A stretch of DNA of 34,914 bases, from IMG/VR virus record IMGVR_UViG_3300032242_000193, positions 1-34,914 of that record. One strand, given 5' to 3'. The number at the start of each line of letters is the position of its first letter. Positions within the stretch are counted from its first letter, which is position 1. The notes beneath the pieces were generated by a model that was not told the origin of the DNA, did not search any database, and saw nothing but the letters and a program-made list of their open reading frames with translations. Position numbers and translations under genes: made by a program. Origin of the DNA: a virus. Shown piece after piece: positions 25,663 through 33,663 of this stretch.

Positions 25663-26553
25663 TTACTTAGCCTCCAATGTTTCTATACGAGCTTTTAAGT
25701 CGTTGATGATGGTTTGTTGTTCTTGGATTGCTGCTGTTAGAGTAGCTACTAGGAATGATGTATCTACGCCTTGATATTTAGGATTTCCATTATTGTCAAT
25801 ATCATCTTTATTTCCACATACTGCATCAGGTATTATTTCTGCCAATTCATGAGCAATAAAACCTTCACCAATATCATTAGATTCTTTCCATGTAAAAGTT
25901 ACTGGTTTTAATAAAGAAACTCTATCTAAAGCATTTTGTAATGGTTTAATGTTTTCTTTTAAACGATAGTCTGATGATGTTGTATAAGCTACTGTTGTAG
26001 AATTTGTTTGTGAAATATATCCGTTAGTAGTATTGCTACTATTTACAAAGTTTATAAATCTACCACCTGTAGATGTTGCCGCATTTTGAATAGCTATGCC
26101 GTAAGCTGTGTTTGCAATATCTGCTGCTTTAATATTTAATTGATTATTAGCACCGCCAAGTTGAGATGTTGTTCCAATTAATGTATATCCACTAGAGTCT
26201 ATACGCATACGTTCTGAACCAGCTGTCCACCAAGAATGATTAGAATTTCCTATATCTTGACGATAAAAGTAACCAGAAGCAAATGAATATAATATATCTG
26301 AATTACCTGTACGATATGTAATAAATCTATCAGTACCAGCACCTATTCTATAATATGAGTCAGCAGTAACATTAAGACTACCAACCACATCTAATTTATA
26401 AACAGGACTTGTAGTACCAATCCCTACATTCTGTGATGTATCTATAGTAACTGCTGTGGTAGCTGCTGTTTGAAGTTGTAGTTGTCCACTAGAATCTCCA
26501 GTAGAAACTATGCCGCCAAATCCAGAATTACTTGCGTTTATCGTAGAAGCCAA
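25663..26553 (-). CDS. Tail fibre with C-terminal S74 intramolecular chaperone
   Basis: This 296-residue protein starts with TTG at 26553, with AAGGA six bases upstream. The N-terminus carries short attachment repeats, followed by VGIGTTSPVYKLDVVGSLNV (a common trimeric fibre motif) and a beta shaft to about 190. The C-terminal 105 residues are an intramolecular chaperone of auto-processing (endosialidase, Peptidase S74) type. SSDYRLKENI has the catalytic Ser194 and Lys199 at the S-x4-K spacing. FTWKESNDIGEGFIAHELAEI and a C-terminal coiled coil (TAAIQEQQTIINDLKARIETLEA) follow. The chaperone drives trimer folding and then cuts itself off before Ser194. The mature fibre would end near 193. 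Confidence 0.85.
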   Translation of the reverse strand: MASTINASNSGFGGIVSTGDSSGQLQLQTAATTAVTIDTSQNVGIGTTSPVYKLDVVGSLNVTADSYYRIGAGTDRFITYRTGNSDILYSFASGYFYRQDIGNSNHSWWTAGSERMRIDSSGYTLIGTTSQLGGANNQLNIKAADIANTAYGIAIQNAATSTGGRFINFVNSSNTTNGYISQTNSTTVAYTTSSDYRLKENIKPLQNALDRVSLLKPVTFTWKESNDIGEGFIAHELAEIIPDAVCGNKDDIDNNGNPKYQGVDTSFLVATLTAAIQEQQTIINDLKARIETLEAK

Positions 26554-26562
26554 TTTTTATCC

Positions 26563-29004
26563 TTAAATAACTATATATCTACTGCCTGCTGAGACAGTAA
26601 CGGTTACACCACTTGCTGCAGTTACAGGGCCCGTACTCATGGCATTACTACCTACAGGAATTGTATAAGAAGCCGTGATGGTTTTGTTATTAATAATTAT
26701 ACCATTAGTTGCATTAATTACAGCTGCTGTACCTGTGGTTGTAGTTGGAAGAGCTAAATAACGGCATGAGATATTATTAGTACCTAATGGTGGCGCTGTT
26801 GAGAATGTTAAAGTCGTTCCTGATACTGTGTAATTACCTGGGTCTTGAACCACACCTGATATAGCTACGACCACCGATTGGGAATTAGCAGGTGTTACAG
26901 ACATAGTAAATGCTACTTGAGAGCCTGTACCACTAAACGTATCATAGGATATAGTAGCTGCTGTATTAACTGATGCAAAGGCTATAACTTCAATCACGTC
27001 CCCTACATTAGCCCCCGTAGCTAAAACAATTGTAGTTCCATTAGACGCTGTATAGTCTGCAATAGCTAATTTAACACCGTTTCTATAAACTTCAACAAGA
27101 CCTACTGTATAAGTTACTGTAAATGTAGTCTGCCCTGCTGTGGCTGTAAAGTCTGTAACATTAAATGAAGCACCCGTTGCCGAGTTAGCTGCCCATGAGG
27201 GAACACCAGAAGCTAGCGTTAAAATATATCCATTAGTACCTGCAGCTAGTTTAGATAATGTATTTGTAGCGGAAGCGTAAAGAATATCACCCGTTGTATA
27301 AGTTGACTGTCCTGTACCGCCTGATGTAGCACCTAATGTGCCTGCTAAAGTGACAGCACCACTTGTGGCTGTATTGGGTGTTAGTCCACTTAAAGATGTT
27401 TGGAATGTTGTAACACCGCCTGAAGAAGCCTGCCATGAAGCTGTGGTACCGTTTGATGTGAGTACATATCCGTTAGTACCAATAGCTAATCTTGTAGCAG
27501 AATTTACGCCATTACCAAGTATTAAATCACCCGTAGAAGTAATAGGGCTTAATGCATTAAATGCAGCAGAGGCTGTTGTTTGTCCTGTACCGCCATTAGC
27601 AATCGGTAATGTACCAGTAACGCCTGTAGATAAAGGCAATCCAGTAGCATTTGTTAATGTCACTGAAGTGGGTGTACCTAGTATTGGTGTAACTAAAGTA
27701 GGAGAAGTAGATAACACATTGTTACCTGAACCCGTAGAGGTTGTAACTCCAGTGCCACCAGCTAATACAGGTAAAGTTCCAGCAGTCAATGCTGAAGCTG
27801 ATGTAGAATAAATAGCATTATTAGCCGCTGTAAATGTTGTAAGGCCTGTACCACCAAACCCTGTAGCTAATGTACCCGCTAATGTAATAGCACCTGCTGT
27901 CGCAGTATTAGGTGTTAAGCCTGTAGAACCACCACTAAATGTACTTACATAGTTACCTGTTAACGCAGAAGTTGGGATTGTGGTAGATGCTGTAAATGCC
28001 CCTGTACCGTTACCATAAACATAACCTGTTAAAGTAACTGCGCCTGTACCACCTGCTGCAACAGGAAGTGTACCTGCAGCTAAAGCTGAACTTGATGTTG
28101 AATAAAGAGCATTGTTAGCTGCTGAGAAAGTTGTAAGCCCTGTACCACCGTAACCTGAAGCAACCGCTGTACCTTGATAAGTTGTATTAGAAATAACCGC
28201 TCCACCAAAGTTAGCAGAGGTAGTACTAAAATCGTATGAAGCTGGAAGTAATGCGTATTTACCCCAAGAACCTGCAGAGGTTGTATTATCTTCTACAAAT
28301 ATATATGAGTATCCACCAGAAGGAACAGTATCTACCGTAGCAGATGCATTATCTACAATCGTGACAGTACCACTTGAATCATTATCAAATGTAAAGCCTT
28401 GGCCATTGGCCATTGTTGTGCCAACAGGTAACTGAATAGTTTGTGTAGTAGAACCACTAATTCTTTGATAATAAGCAGATGCATTAGTTAAAACAGTTGT
28501 ACCACCAGCAGCAGTAATAACGTTATAACCTGCAAGGAAGTTGTTAGCACTTATGTTTATATTAGCATCACGTAGAACTACAGAGTTAGCACCAGAAGAT
28601 GTAGTAACGCCTGTACCGCCATAAGCAACACCTACAGTTGACCCTTGCCATGTACCTGAAGATACTGTTCCTAAAGCACTAACATTACCAGAACCATCTA
28701 GGTTTACTGATTTTTCTGAAGGATAGGTAACAAAGACATTGACTGTACCAGAAAAAGTAACGGCACTTCCAGAATTGCTTGAGGATAAGATTGTAGTACG
28801 AGTTAAAGTAGGACCAGATGTTGAGTAAGTACCAATACCTACTTCCCAATTACCTGATGCATCTGTAGCTGCATAATAGGTTGTGTTTCCGTTGCCAACA
28901 ACAGCAAAAGATTGAAACCCAGTAACTGAGCCTGTTAGGGTAAAACTAATTGTGGTATTAGCCGTACCCTGCTGCTGGACACGGTCATTTAATGCAAGAG
29001 CCAT
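26563..29004 (-). CDS. Large tail fibre protein with GGTG repeats
   Basis: This is an 813-residue protein with GGAG five bases before ATG. The N-terminal domain (MALALNDRVQQQGTANTTISFTL, WEVGIGTYSTSGPTLTRTTIL) is a classic phage tail-fibre attachment domain. The shaft has repeated GGTG motifs, including two long copies of YGGTGLTTFSAANNALYSTS type spaced 98 residues apart, as in trimeric fibre shafts. Residues about 615-740 hold two beta-sandwich modules (FTATAGQTTFTVTYTVGLVE and a related VAFTMSVTPANSQSVVVAI). The end module (ITASYTIPVGSNAMSTGPVT) also occurs alone at 22326-22538. It is the first and longest fibre in the array and is probably the main shaft carrying the others. Confidence 0.85.
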   Translation of the reverse strand: MALALNDRVQQQGTANTTISFTLTGSVTGFQSFAVVGNGNTTYYAATDASGNWEVGIGTYSTSGPTLTRTTILSSSNSGSAVTFSGTVNVFVTYPSEKSVNLDGSGNVSALGTVSSGTWQGSTVGVAYGGTGVTTSSGANSVVLRDANINISANNFLAGYNVITAAGGTTVLTNASAYYQRISGSTTQTIQLPVGTTMANGQGFTFDNDSSGTVTIVDNASATVDTVPSGGYSYIFVEDNTTSAGSWGKYALLPASYDFSTTSANFGGAVISNTTYQGTAVASGYGGTGLTTFSAANNALYSTSSSALAAGTLPVAAGGTGAVTLTGYVYGNGTGAFTASTTIPTSALTGNYVSTFSGGSTGLTPNTATAGAITLAGTLATGFGGTGLTTFTAANNAIYSTSASALTAGTLPVLAGGTGVTTSTGSGNNVLSTSPTLVTPILGTPTSVTLTNATGLPLSTGVTGTLPIANGGTGQTTASAAFNALSPITSTGDLILGNGVNSATRLAIGTNGYVLTSNGTTASWQASSGGVTTFQTSLSGLTPNTATSGAVTLAGTLGATSGGTGQSTYTTGDILYASATNTLSKLAAGTNGYILTLASGVPSWAANSATGASFNVTDFTATAGQTTFTVTYTVGLVEVYRNGVKLAIADYTASNGTTIVLATGANVGDVIEVIAFASVNTAATISYDTFSGTGSQVAFTMSVTPANSQSVVVAISGVVQDPGNYTVSGTTLTFSTAPPLGTNNISCRYLALPTTTTGTAAVINATNGIIINNKTITASYTIPVGSNAMSTGPVTAASGVTVTVSAGSRYIVI
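27720..28152 (-). repeat. 294-base (98-residue) repeat in the large fibre shaft
   Basis: GGTGLTT[FS]-type unit 285-382 begins again at 383 with [YF]GGTGLTTF[ST]AANNA[LI]YSTS[SA]SAL, TAGTLPV and LAGTL repeats. The DNA of the two copies is recognisably similar. The second copy is partial (to about residue 425). Confidence 0.75.
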
Positions 29005-29013
29005 TTAAGCTCC

Positions 29014-29625
29014 TTAGCTAGTTGCAGTTGTAGAGTATGTTACTGAAACTGTATCGCCCGCTGTTGTGACCTTAGCTGTTGCAAAATTACCTTCACTATA
29101 TAAAGTACCTGCTGTTGAACTTTGTGTATTAACAGCGCCAGAACCTGTTACCAAGAAACAACCATAAACTGTACCACCTGCACCTGTAATAGTGTAAGTA
29201 ATAGCAGTAGCTGCTGAAGTTGTTACGTTAGATGGTGTTGTACCTGTTGAAGATGCCGCTGCAAACACTGCTGTACCTCGTACTGCTGAGCCACCTACTG
29301 TGTAGTTAATAAATTCAGCTGCATTAGTCGTAACCAATGTAGTCATAGTATCTGTAGCTACGGGTGTTAGTGATACTTTAGTAAGACCTAAGAATGGTCC
29401 AACTGTTGTGTATGTACCTGATGTACGTAATAAAGTATTGAGTAGTAACTCTTTACCGCCTTGAACAACTAAATTAGGAAACTCTTCTTCCCATTTTAAA
29501 TTGCCATCTTTATCGTGGCAAACTACGTGGTATTGACCATGTACGCCTAATACTTCGTTGGAATTTGCACCCGCATTTAACGTGATGGTAGCTTGGTCTC
29601 CAAAACCTTGTTTTTCTTTATGCAT
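29014..29625 (-). CDS. Conserved virion/tail-associated protein
   Basis: This is a 203-residue protein with AGGAG six bases before ATG. The N-terminus HGQYHVVCHDKDGNLKWEEE and FPNLVVQGGKELLLNTLL is a recurrent block of uncharacterised structural proteins in environmental phages. The C-terminal 130 residues are Thr/Ser/Ala-rich beta sequence. It lies between the adaptor block and the first fibre, so a baseplate- or fibre-connecting role is plausible. No enzymatic motif is seen. Confidence 0.6.
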   Translation of the reverse strand: MHKEKQGFGDQATITLNAGANSNEVLGVHGQYHVVCHDKDGNLKWEEEFPNLVVQGGKELLLNTLLRTSGTYTTVGPFLGLTKVSLTPVATDTMTTLVTTNAAEFINYTVGGSAVRGTAVFAAASSTGTTPSNVTTSAATAITYTITGAGGTVYGCFLVTGSGAVNTQSSTAGTLYSEGNFATAKVTTAGDTVSVTYSTTATS

Positions 29626-29634
29626 AATATACTC

Positions 29635-30063
29635 CTATGAAAATCTAATTACAGCGTCCGTGGCAGTGTCCGCTGGAAAAGTTATTGTAAATGAATTAGT
29701 GCAGGTCTTATCAGACCCAAAGTTTAGCACACAAACAGCTGAACCGGTTGTACTATTGTATATCAAAGCACCTCTACAAGTAAATGCGGCAGGGCTCCAA
29801 GTTACATTATTAAAAGACACATAAGCCGTGTTTGCAGTTGTGTTTGATAAAGGCGCAATAGGAACTAATGTATAACCACCTGCTGTATATCCTGTACCTG
29901 TTATTTCGTTTGTTGTTGTATATGCTGTTGTTGCATTATCTAAATTAGCATTACCGTTGTATAACGCAACTTTATATGTATAGGGTGATGTATTGGAAAA
30001 GTTCTCCAATGCATTTAAGCAGTTTTGCTTGAATATTGTAGTAAGTCCTTGAGCTATAGCCAT
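29635..30063 (-). CDS. Conserved small virion protein
   Basis: This is a 142-residue beta-rich protein coupled to the adaptor gene by TAATG. TYKVALYNGNANLDNATTAY, NEITGTGYTAGGYTLVPI, TCRGALIYNSTTGSAVCVLNF and the end TFPADTATDAVIRFS are patterns I associate with uncharacterised structural proteins next to tail genes in aquatic phages. It probably forms part of the tail or a fibre connector. The role is not established. Confidence 0.6.
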   Translation of the reverse strand: MAIAQGLTTIFKQNCLNALENFSNTSPYTYKVALYNGNANLDNATTAYTTTNEITGTGYTAGGYTLVPIAPLSNTTANTAYVSFNNVTWSPAAFTCRGALIYNSTTGSAVCVLNFGSDKTCTNSFTITFPADTATDAVIRFS

Positions 30064-30986
30064 TATGGATTAACCTGTATTCTTGCTTGGCCATCGCGAT
30101 AAGAATCACCACGTTCTAATCCTGTACCAAGTCTATTAAGTTGTTGCATAGCTTCTTGATATTTAGCTTCGTAATAAGTAACCATATCAGCTTCTGCTTT
30201 CATAAATATCATGGCTTCACGCATAGCACCATAAAGAAGGACTGGGTCATAATTATCACCTAACCATGATGTACCGTTTGTATTAGTGATTGCAGTAACG
30301 GATGTACTAAATCCTGAACCTGAGCTACCGATTGTAGTTGTAGCTGCAGATAGTGAATCTCCTACCACATAGAAGTTTCCACCATATCGTAATGATACTG
30401 ATGTAACACGCCCTCCACTTACTACAATATCTGCATATGCGCCAGAACCTGAACCACCTGTAAGAGGAATATTCTGATATACCCCGTTGGTATATAACGA
30501 ACCACCGCTGAACGATGCTGTATTTAATGTCGTAATCTGACCTTGTACAATAGTGGGTGGATAATAATAGTAGTGCATTTCTACACTATAACTAGAATCC
30601 GGCGTAGGCCCTAAAATAAGTGACATCTCATTAATGTCTGTATATTGAGACCCAAAAAGTGCATAGTGTTTAGGTAACCCTGTTTTAGTAGGGTTTGGAT
30701 ATGCTTCACGAATAAAGTTAACATCTTTATTTAATAAATATGTGTAATTACCAGATGCATCAATCACTGCAATAGAATAATTGGATAACCAATCATTAGG
30801 TAGTGATACATATTTATTACTTGAGGTTAATGTACCTGTTACGTTTTTACGTAAAGCTGGAATTTGAACTGAGTTATATATACGGTCTTCAGCTTCTTGC
30901 ACAAAGACAGGAATATTAGCCACGAACAACGCTTCGGTGTTCTCGGCATATGCTTGAATACTGTTATATAAAACTTCGTAGTTCAT
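30063..30986 (-). CDS. Head-tail adaptor protein (SU10 adaptor-like) with inserted beta domain
   Basis: This is a 307-residue protein. Residues 1-145 (NYEVLYNSIQAYAENTE, VQEAEDRIYNSVQIPALRKN, VSLPNDWLSNYSI, LILGPTPDSSYSVEMHYYYY) and 240-307 (GDNYDPVLLYGAMREAMIFM, then helix and RDGQARI) form the pattern of adaptor proteins that join portal to tail. They are interrupted at about 149-238 by a Gly/Ser-rich domain (GVYQNIPLTGGSGSGAYADI, VTSVSLRYGGNFYVVGDSLS) seen as an independent module in other phage proteins. It overlaps its neighbours by TAATG on both sides. It is placed after the gp4-like protein, as expected for neck genes. Confidence 0.65.
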   Translation of the reverse strand: MNYEVLYNSIQAYAENTEALFVANIPVFVQEAEDRIYNSVQIPALRKNVTGTLTSSNKYVSLPNDWLSNYSIAVIDASGNYTYLLNKDVNFIREAYPNPTKTGLPKHYALFGSQYTDINEMSLILGPTPDSSYSVEMHYYYYPPTIVQGQITTLNTASFSGGSLYTNGVYQNIPLTGGSGSGAYADIVVSGGRVTSVSLRYGGNFYVVGDSLSAATTTIGSSGSGFSTSVTAITNTNGTSWLGDNYDPVLLYGAMREAMIFMKAEADMVTYYEAKYQEAMQQLNRLGTGLERGDSYRDGQARIQVNP

Positions 30987-31318
30987 TAGCCCATTTTTCC
31001 GCTAATTTTACGACCTTTAGTAGCTGCACCATAACCACGCATTTCACCTACACCGTGTGGATTAATAACTTTATAGTTGCCTTTAGAAGTACCTGCTACA
31101 GAAATATTATATTCTTGCATAGCATTACCATTTTTATCAACTACATCTTCTGGTGCTGCATGTGCATTTGGCATAGGTTGTTTATACACACCAATATCAT
31201 TACCGCCGCCTGTAGGATATTTAAATCCAGTATAAGCACTTGCGTCTTTGTTTTCTTTAGCGTGACCTAATGGATAGGCTTCTGCTGGTGTTGGTTTTGG
31301 AAAGTCATTCTTAGCCAT
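30986..31318 (-). CDS. Small conserved basic phage protein
   Basis: This is a 110-residue, polar protein with GAGGA seven bases before ATG. It contains YPTGGGNDIGVYKQPMPNAH, YNISVAGTSKGNYKVI and a basic C-terminus RGYGAATKGRKISGKMG. Short Gly/Lys-rich ends like this recur in several genes around 31-34.5 kb. No fold was recognised. Probably a virion-associated or assembly protein. Confidence 0.5.
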   Translation of the reverse strand: MAKNDFPKPTPAEAYPLGHAKENKDASAYTGFKYPTGGGNDIGVYKQPMPNAHAAPEDVVDKNGNAMQEYNISVAGTSKGNYKVINPHGVGEMRGYGAATKGRKISGKMG

Positions 31319-31319
31319 A

Positions 31320-31529
31320 TTATTTTCCTCTTGATGAACCTTTTTGGTTAGCTACACGAGCTAAATTACGACCCATTCTCTTCATATCTGCTGAAGTTGG
31401 ACCACCTTTTTTAAGACTAGCTAAACTAGTACCTTTACTGCCTTTATGTTCTTGTGCATCATGCATTTTAAAAGCTTTTTTAATTAGCTTTTTATCTTGC
31501 GATAAATCTGATTTATCTTTTTCTGCCAT
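31320..31529 (-). CDS. Small very basic phage protein
   Basis: This is a 69-residue Lys-rich protein with AAGGAG seven bases before ATG. It includes KKLIKKAFKMHDAQEHKG and LKKGGPTSADMKRMGRNLAR, the latter with the KKGG turn motif shared with its neighbours. It may bind DNA or help package it; no family was recognised. Confidence 0.45.
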   Translation of the reverse strand: MAEKDKSDLSQDKKLIKKAFKMHDAQEHKGSKGTSLASLKKGGPTSADMKRMGRNLARVANQKGSSRGK

Positions 31530-31540
31530 TTTATTACTCC

Positions 31541-31975
31541 TTATGTTGTAGATATTGTTACTGTACCGACTTGTGTGTTACATATCAAGTCATTTGGGGT
31601 TAATCCTGTATCATTACTTCTTGCACCACCAACCGGACCCCAACCCCATTGGAATATTCTACTACCTGCTTCTGGATATCCATATTCATCTGCACTATTT
31701 ACGTTAGCTGCATATAAATTTGTTAATACACCACTTTGTCCTGATACATAGTATGACACGTCTGGACGTGGTTCCTGCACAGCTTGTGGGTCAAAAACAG
31801 GAAAAGTTCCAAGTAATAACTGTGGCTGGTCAGGATTAAAACAAGTTCTACATACTTTAATTCTATAAGGTTTAGTCTTAACAATTTCAGTACGTAATTC
31901 ATGCAACTTGTATCTAAATGCACATCTATCGCATTCGGCAATAGCATTTTTTCCACTAGAGTATTTAGTTGACAT
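31541..31975 (-). CDS. Zinc-ribbon virion protein
   Basis: This is a 144-residue protein. Cys15 and Cys18 (ECDRCAF) and Cys42 and Cys45 (VCRTCF) form a zinc ribbon with 23 residues between the pairs. The C-terminal 60 residues (FQWGWGPVGGARSNDTGLTP, NDLICNTQVGTVTISTT) form a separate beta part that recurs in aquatic phage structural genes. Its start lies inside the end of the HNH gene (11-base overlap) with only a weak ribosome site (AAAGAA). This is consistent with its original leader having been displaced by HNH insertion. Proposed role: neck or head-completion accessory. Confidence 0.6.
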   Translation of the reverse strand: MSTKYSSGKNAIAECDRCAFRYKLHELRTEIVKTKPYRIKVCRTCFNPDQPQLLLGTFPVFDPQAVQEPRPDVSYYVSGQSGVLTNLYAANVNSADEYGYPEAGSRIFQWGWGPVGGARSNDTGLTPNDLICNTQVGTVTISTT

Positions 31976-32471
31976 ATTTGTTATTCTTTAATAAGTTTTC
32001 TACACCTGGTATTACTTGTAAGTTTTCTATTACATGCAATCCTGAAACTAATTTACCATTTAATGGAATTATATGGTCTACATGCCATTCAAATCCAAAT
32101 AATTTAGCTCTTAATATTGCTAGTTCATATGCTTCTTTAATCATCCATAAATGGTCTTTATTTACCCATATTGGTGTTCTATTTCTTTTATTTGCCCTAT
32201 GTTTAGCTTTAGTTGCTAATATTCTAGCTTTACATTTTTGCCTAGTTTTTCTTGATACCGCAGCTGCTCGTTCAGGGTTAGCTTTCTTCCATCTATTTGT
32301 TTTATCCCTTAACATATCGGGATGTTTTTTAGCATATCTTTTATTTTGTTCTGCCCTTTTATCCGGATTAGCTTTTCTCCATGCTTGTCTATATGCACGA
32401 AGTTTATCTTTATTTTTTTCCCTATATAACCTGCCGTATTCTGCTCTAGCTATGGGGTCTTTTCTAGGCAT
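31965..32471 (-). CDS. Free-standing HNH homing endonuclease
   Basis: This is a 168-residue very basic protein. Residues 1-100 are Lys/Arg-rich, with repeated K[KR]ANP[DE] segments (WRKANPDKRA, WKKANPERAA) typical of DNA-contacting leaders of phage HNH enzymes. The nuclease is at the C-terminus: WHVDHIIPLNGKLVSGLHVI with Asp132 and His133, His146, then ENLQVIPG and Asn159 of VENLLKNNKY. The gene starts two bases after the gp4-like stop with no ribosome site and ends overlapping the zinc-ribbon gene. It looks like a mobile insertion between two conserved neck genes, cutting the empty site to copy itself. Confidence 0.85.
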   Translation of the reverse strand: MPRKDPIARAEYGRLYREKNKDKLRAYRQAWRKANPDKRAEQNKRYAKKHPDMLRDKTNRWKKANPERAAAVSRKTRQKCKARILATKAKHRANKRNRTPIWVNKDHLWMIKEAYELAILRAKLFGFEWHVDHIIPLNGKLVSGLHVIENLQVIPGVENLLKNNKYVN

Positions 32472-32473
32472 TT

Positions 32474-33412
32474 TTATCTATAATAAAATGTATTTCTTGG
32501 TACCCAACGTAATGGAGCTTTCTCTCGGTCTTCATCGGCTGCTTGCTGCCATGTTTCTTCGTAGGCTGCTTTTAGTCCCATAATACGTTGCATATCAACG
32601 CCTTCAAGTTTTACACTTAAATGATAGGCTAAACCTGCAGCCATAGCAGGAATCATACGGAATGGAATATCTTCTGTATTAACCCCATTACCTGCATCTT
32701 GTAATCTACGCATACGATAATATACAAGTGTGTACTGATTACCCGGTGGGTTCGGTGTAGGCCAAACATTAAGGCTTGGTAAATAATTTACATATACACT
32801 AGCACCTGCAGTATGACTTGCAGCTGTTGTACCATTTTGACCACGCCATGCATTTAAAATTTGATTACCTACAATATTTTGATAACCAATCGTTTCGTTA
32901 TCAATATTAATAAATCCTACTGTAGGAAGTCCTGTAACTGATGTTAATGTAATGGTTGTATCACTTGCAGAGATTGGATATCCTGTAGCCACTGTTGTTT
33001 GCGCTATATCTGCCACATTACCAGATTGACGATTTACATACATTTGAATTGGACGACCCGTAGCATTTTTATTAGGAATCGTAGAGTAGGTTGATTCACT
33101 AATGCGATTGATATTAATATCAATTTGATTTGTTTGCATACCATTATATTGACGCGTTACAGCATCAAGTATATCAATAGTATCTACAGGAAGTGGATAT
33201 ATGGCTTGGCCAGTATTCATTACAATTTGACCTTGCTCAACTGTCCAAAGATTAATACCTTTGTTAGCCCATTCAATTGTTAATAAATTGATGGACCGTC
33301 TAGCTGTGCGAAAGTCATAACCTGAACGTAGTTGTTTTCCGCATCTTTCAAATGCTTCCTCAACTATTTCGTTCATGTCTAAATTGAATGTACTTAGACC
33401 TGTAGTTGCCAT
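32474..33412 (-). CDS. Head completion / tail accessory protein (P22 gp4-like) with inserted beta domain
   Basis: This is a 312-residue protein. Residues 13-60 (NEIVEEAFERCGKQL, FRTARRSINLLTIEWANKG) and the end (IPFRMIPAMAAGLAYHLSVK, AAYEETWQQAADEDREKAPL) are helical and resemble the adaptor that seals the portal in short-tailed phages, with a beta part at 60-135. Residues about 140-209 are an inserted small beta domain: SDTTITLTSVTGLPTVG, INIDNETIGYQ, AWRGQNGTTAASHTAGASV. The same kind of domain occurs in many unrelated phage virion proteins. It begins at a TAATG overlap and precedes the HNH insertion. Confidence 0.6.
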   Translation of the reverse strand: MATTGLSTFNLDMNEIVEEAFERCGKQLRSGYDFRTARRSINLLTIEWANKGINLWTVEQGQIVMNTGQAIYPLPVDTIDILDAVTRQYNGMQTNQIDININRISESTYSTIPNKNATGRPIQMYVNRQSGNVADIAQTTVATGYPISASDTTITLTSVTGLPTVGFINIDNETIGYQNIVGNQILNAWRGQNGTTAASHTAGASVYVNYLPSLNVWPTPNPPGNQYTLVYYRMRRLQDAGNGVNTEDIPFRMIPAMAAGLAYHLSVKLEGVDMQRIMGLKAAYEETWQQAADEDREKAPLRWVPRNTFYYR

Positions 33413-33663
33413 TATTTTTTCCTTGCGGTTTTAGCTGAGTTAATAAAGGACTGTTTAGTTGGCGCACCCTTAGAACCAGGTTTACGCATTTTCTCACCAG
33501 AACCTGCAGCTATTCTTTTTTGTTTGGCATGTATATTTGCATATAGTCCAACTTTGCCACCTTTTTTATACTGAGTAAAATCAGTATTATCCCGACGAGC
33601 TTTTTTAACTGCTTTCGGCATTTTAGATGGATTAACATCACCCATACCACGAGAAGCTCTCAT
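33412..33663 (-). CDS. Small basic phage protein with KKGGK motif
   Basis: This is an 83-residue, strongly basic protein, coupled by ATGA to the previous gene and TAATG to the next. VGLYANIHAKQKRIAAGSG followed by EKMRKPGSKGAPT is a recurrent motif in small proteins near neck genes of environmental phages. The preceding YKKGGK shares the Gly-Gly turn with its neighbours. A virion-associated DNA or scaffold role is possible. Unknown function. Confidence 0.55.
   Translation of the reverse strand: MRASRGMGDVNPSKMPKAVKKARRDNTDFTQYKKGGKVGLYANIHAKQKRIAAGSGEKMRKPGSKGAPTKQSFINSAKTARKK

Noticed and set aside
27338-27811. 157-codon open frame on the + strand within the large fibre gene
   Set aside because: It is antisense to the Thr/Gly/Ala-rich fibre, has Val/Pro-rich composition produced by the repeat codons, and lacks a ribosome site. 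It is a shadow frame.
17331-29004. Diversity-generating retroelement acting on the adhesins
   Set aside because: I found no reverse transcriptase gene and no template/variable repeat pair. The duplicated fibre segments are ordinary paralogues. An element outside the window cannot be excluded.
31969-32583. 204-codon open frame on the + strand, rich in hydrophobic residues
   Set aside because: It is the complement of the Lys/Arg-rich HNH gene, whose codons read as Leu/Phe on the other strand. The HNH motif on the minus strand is decisive.
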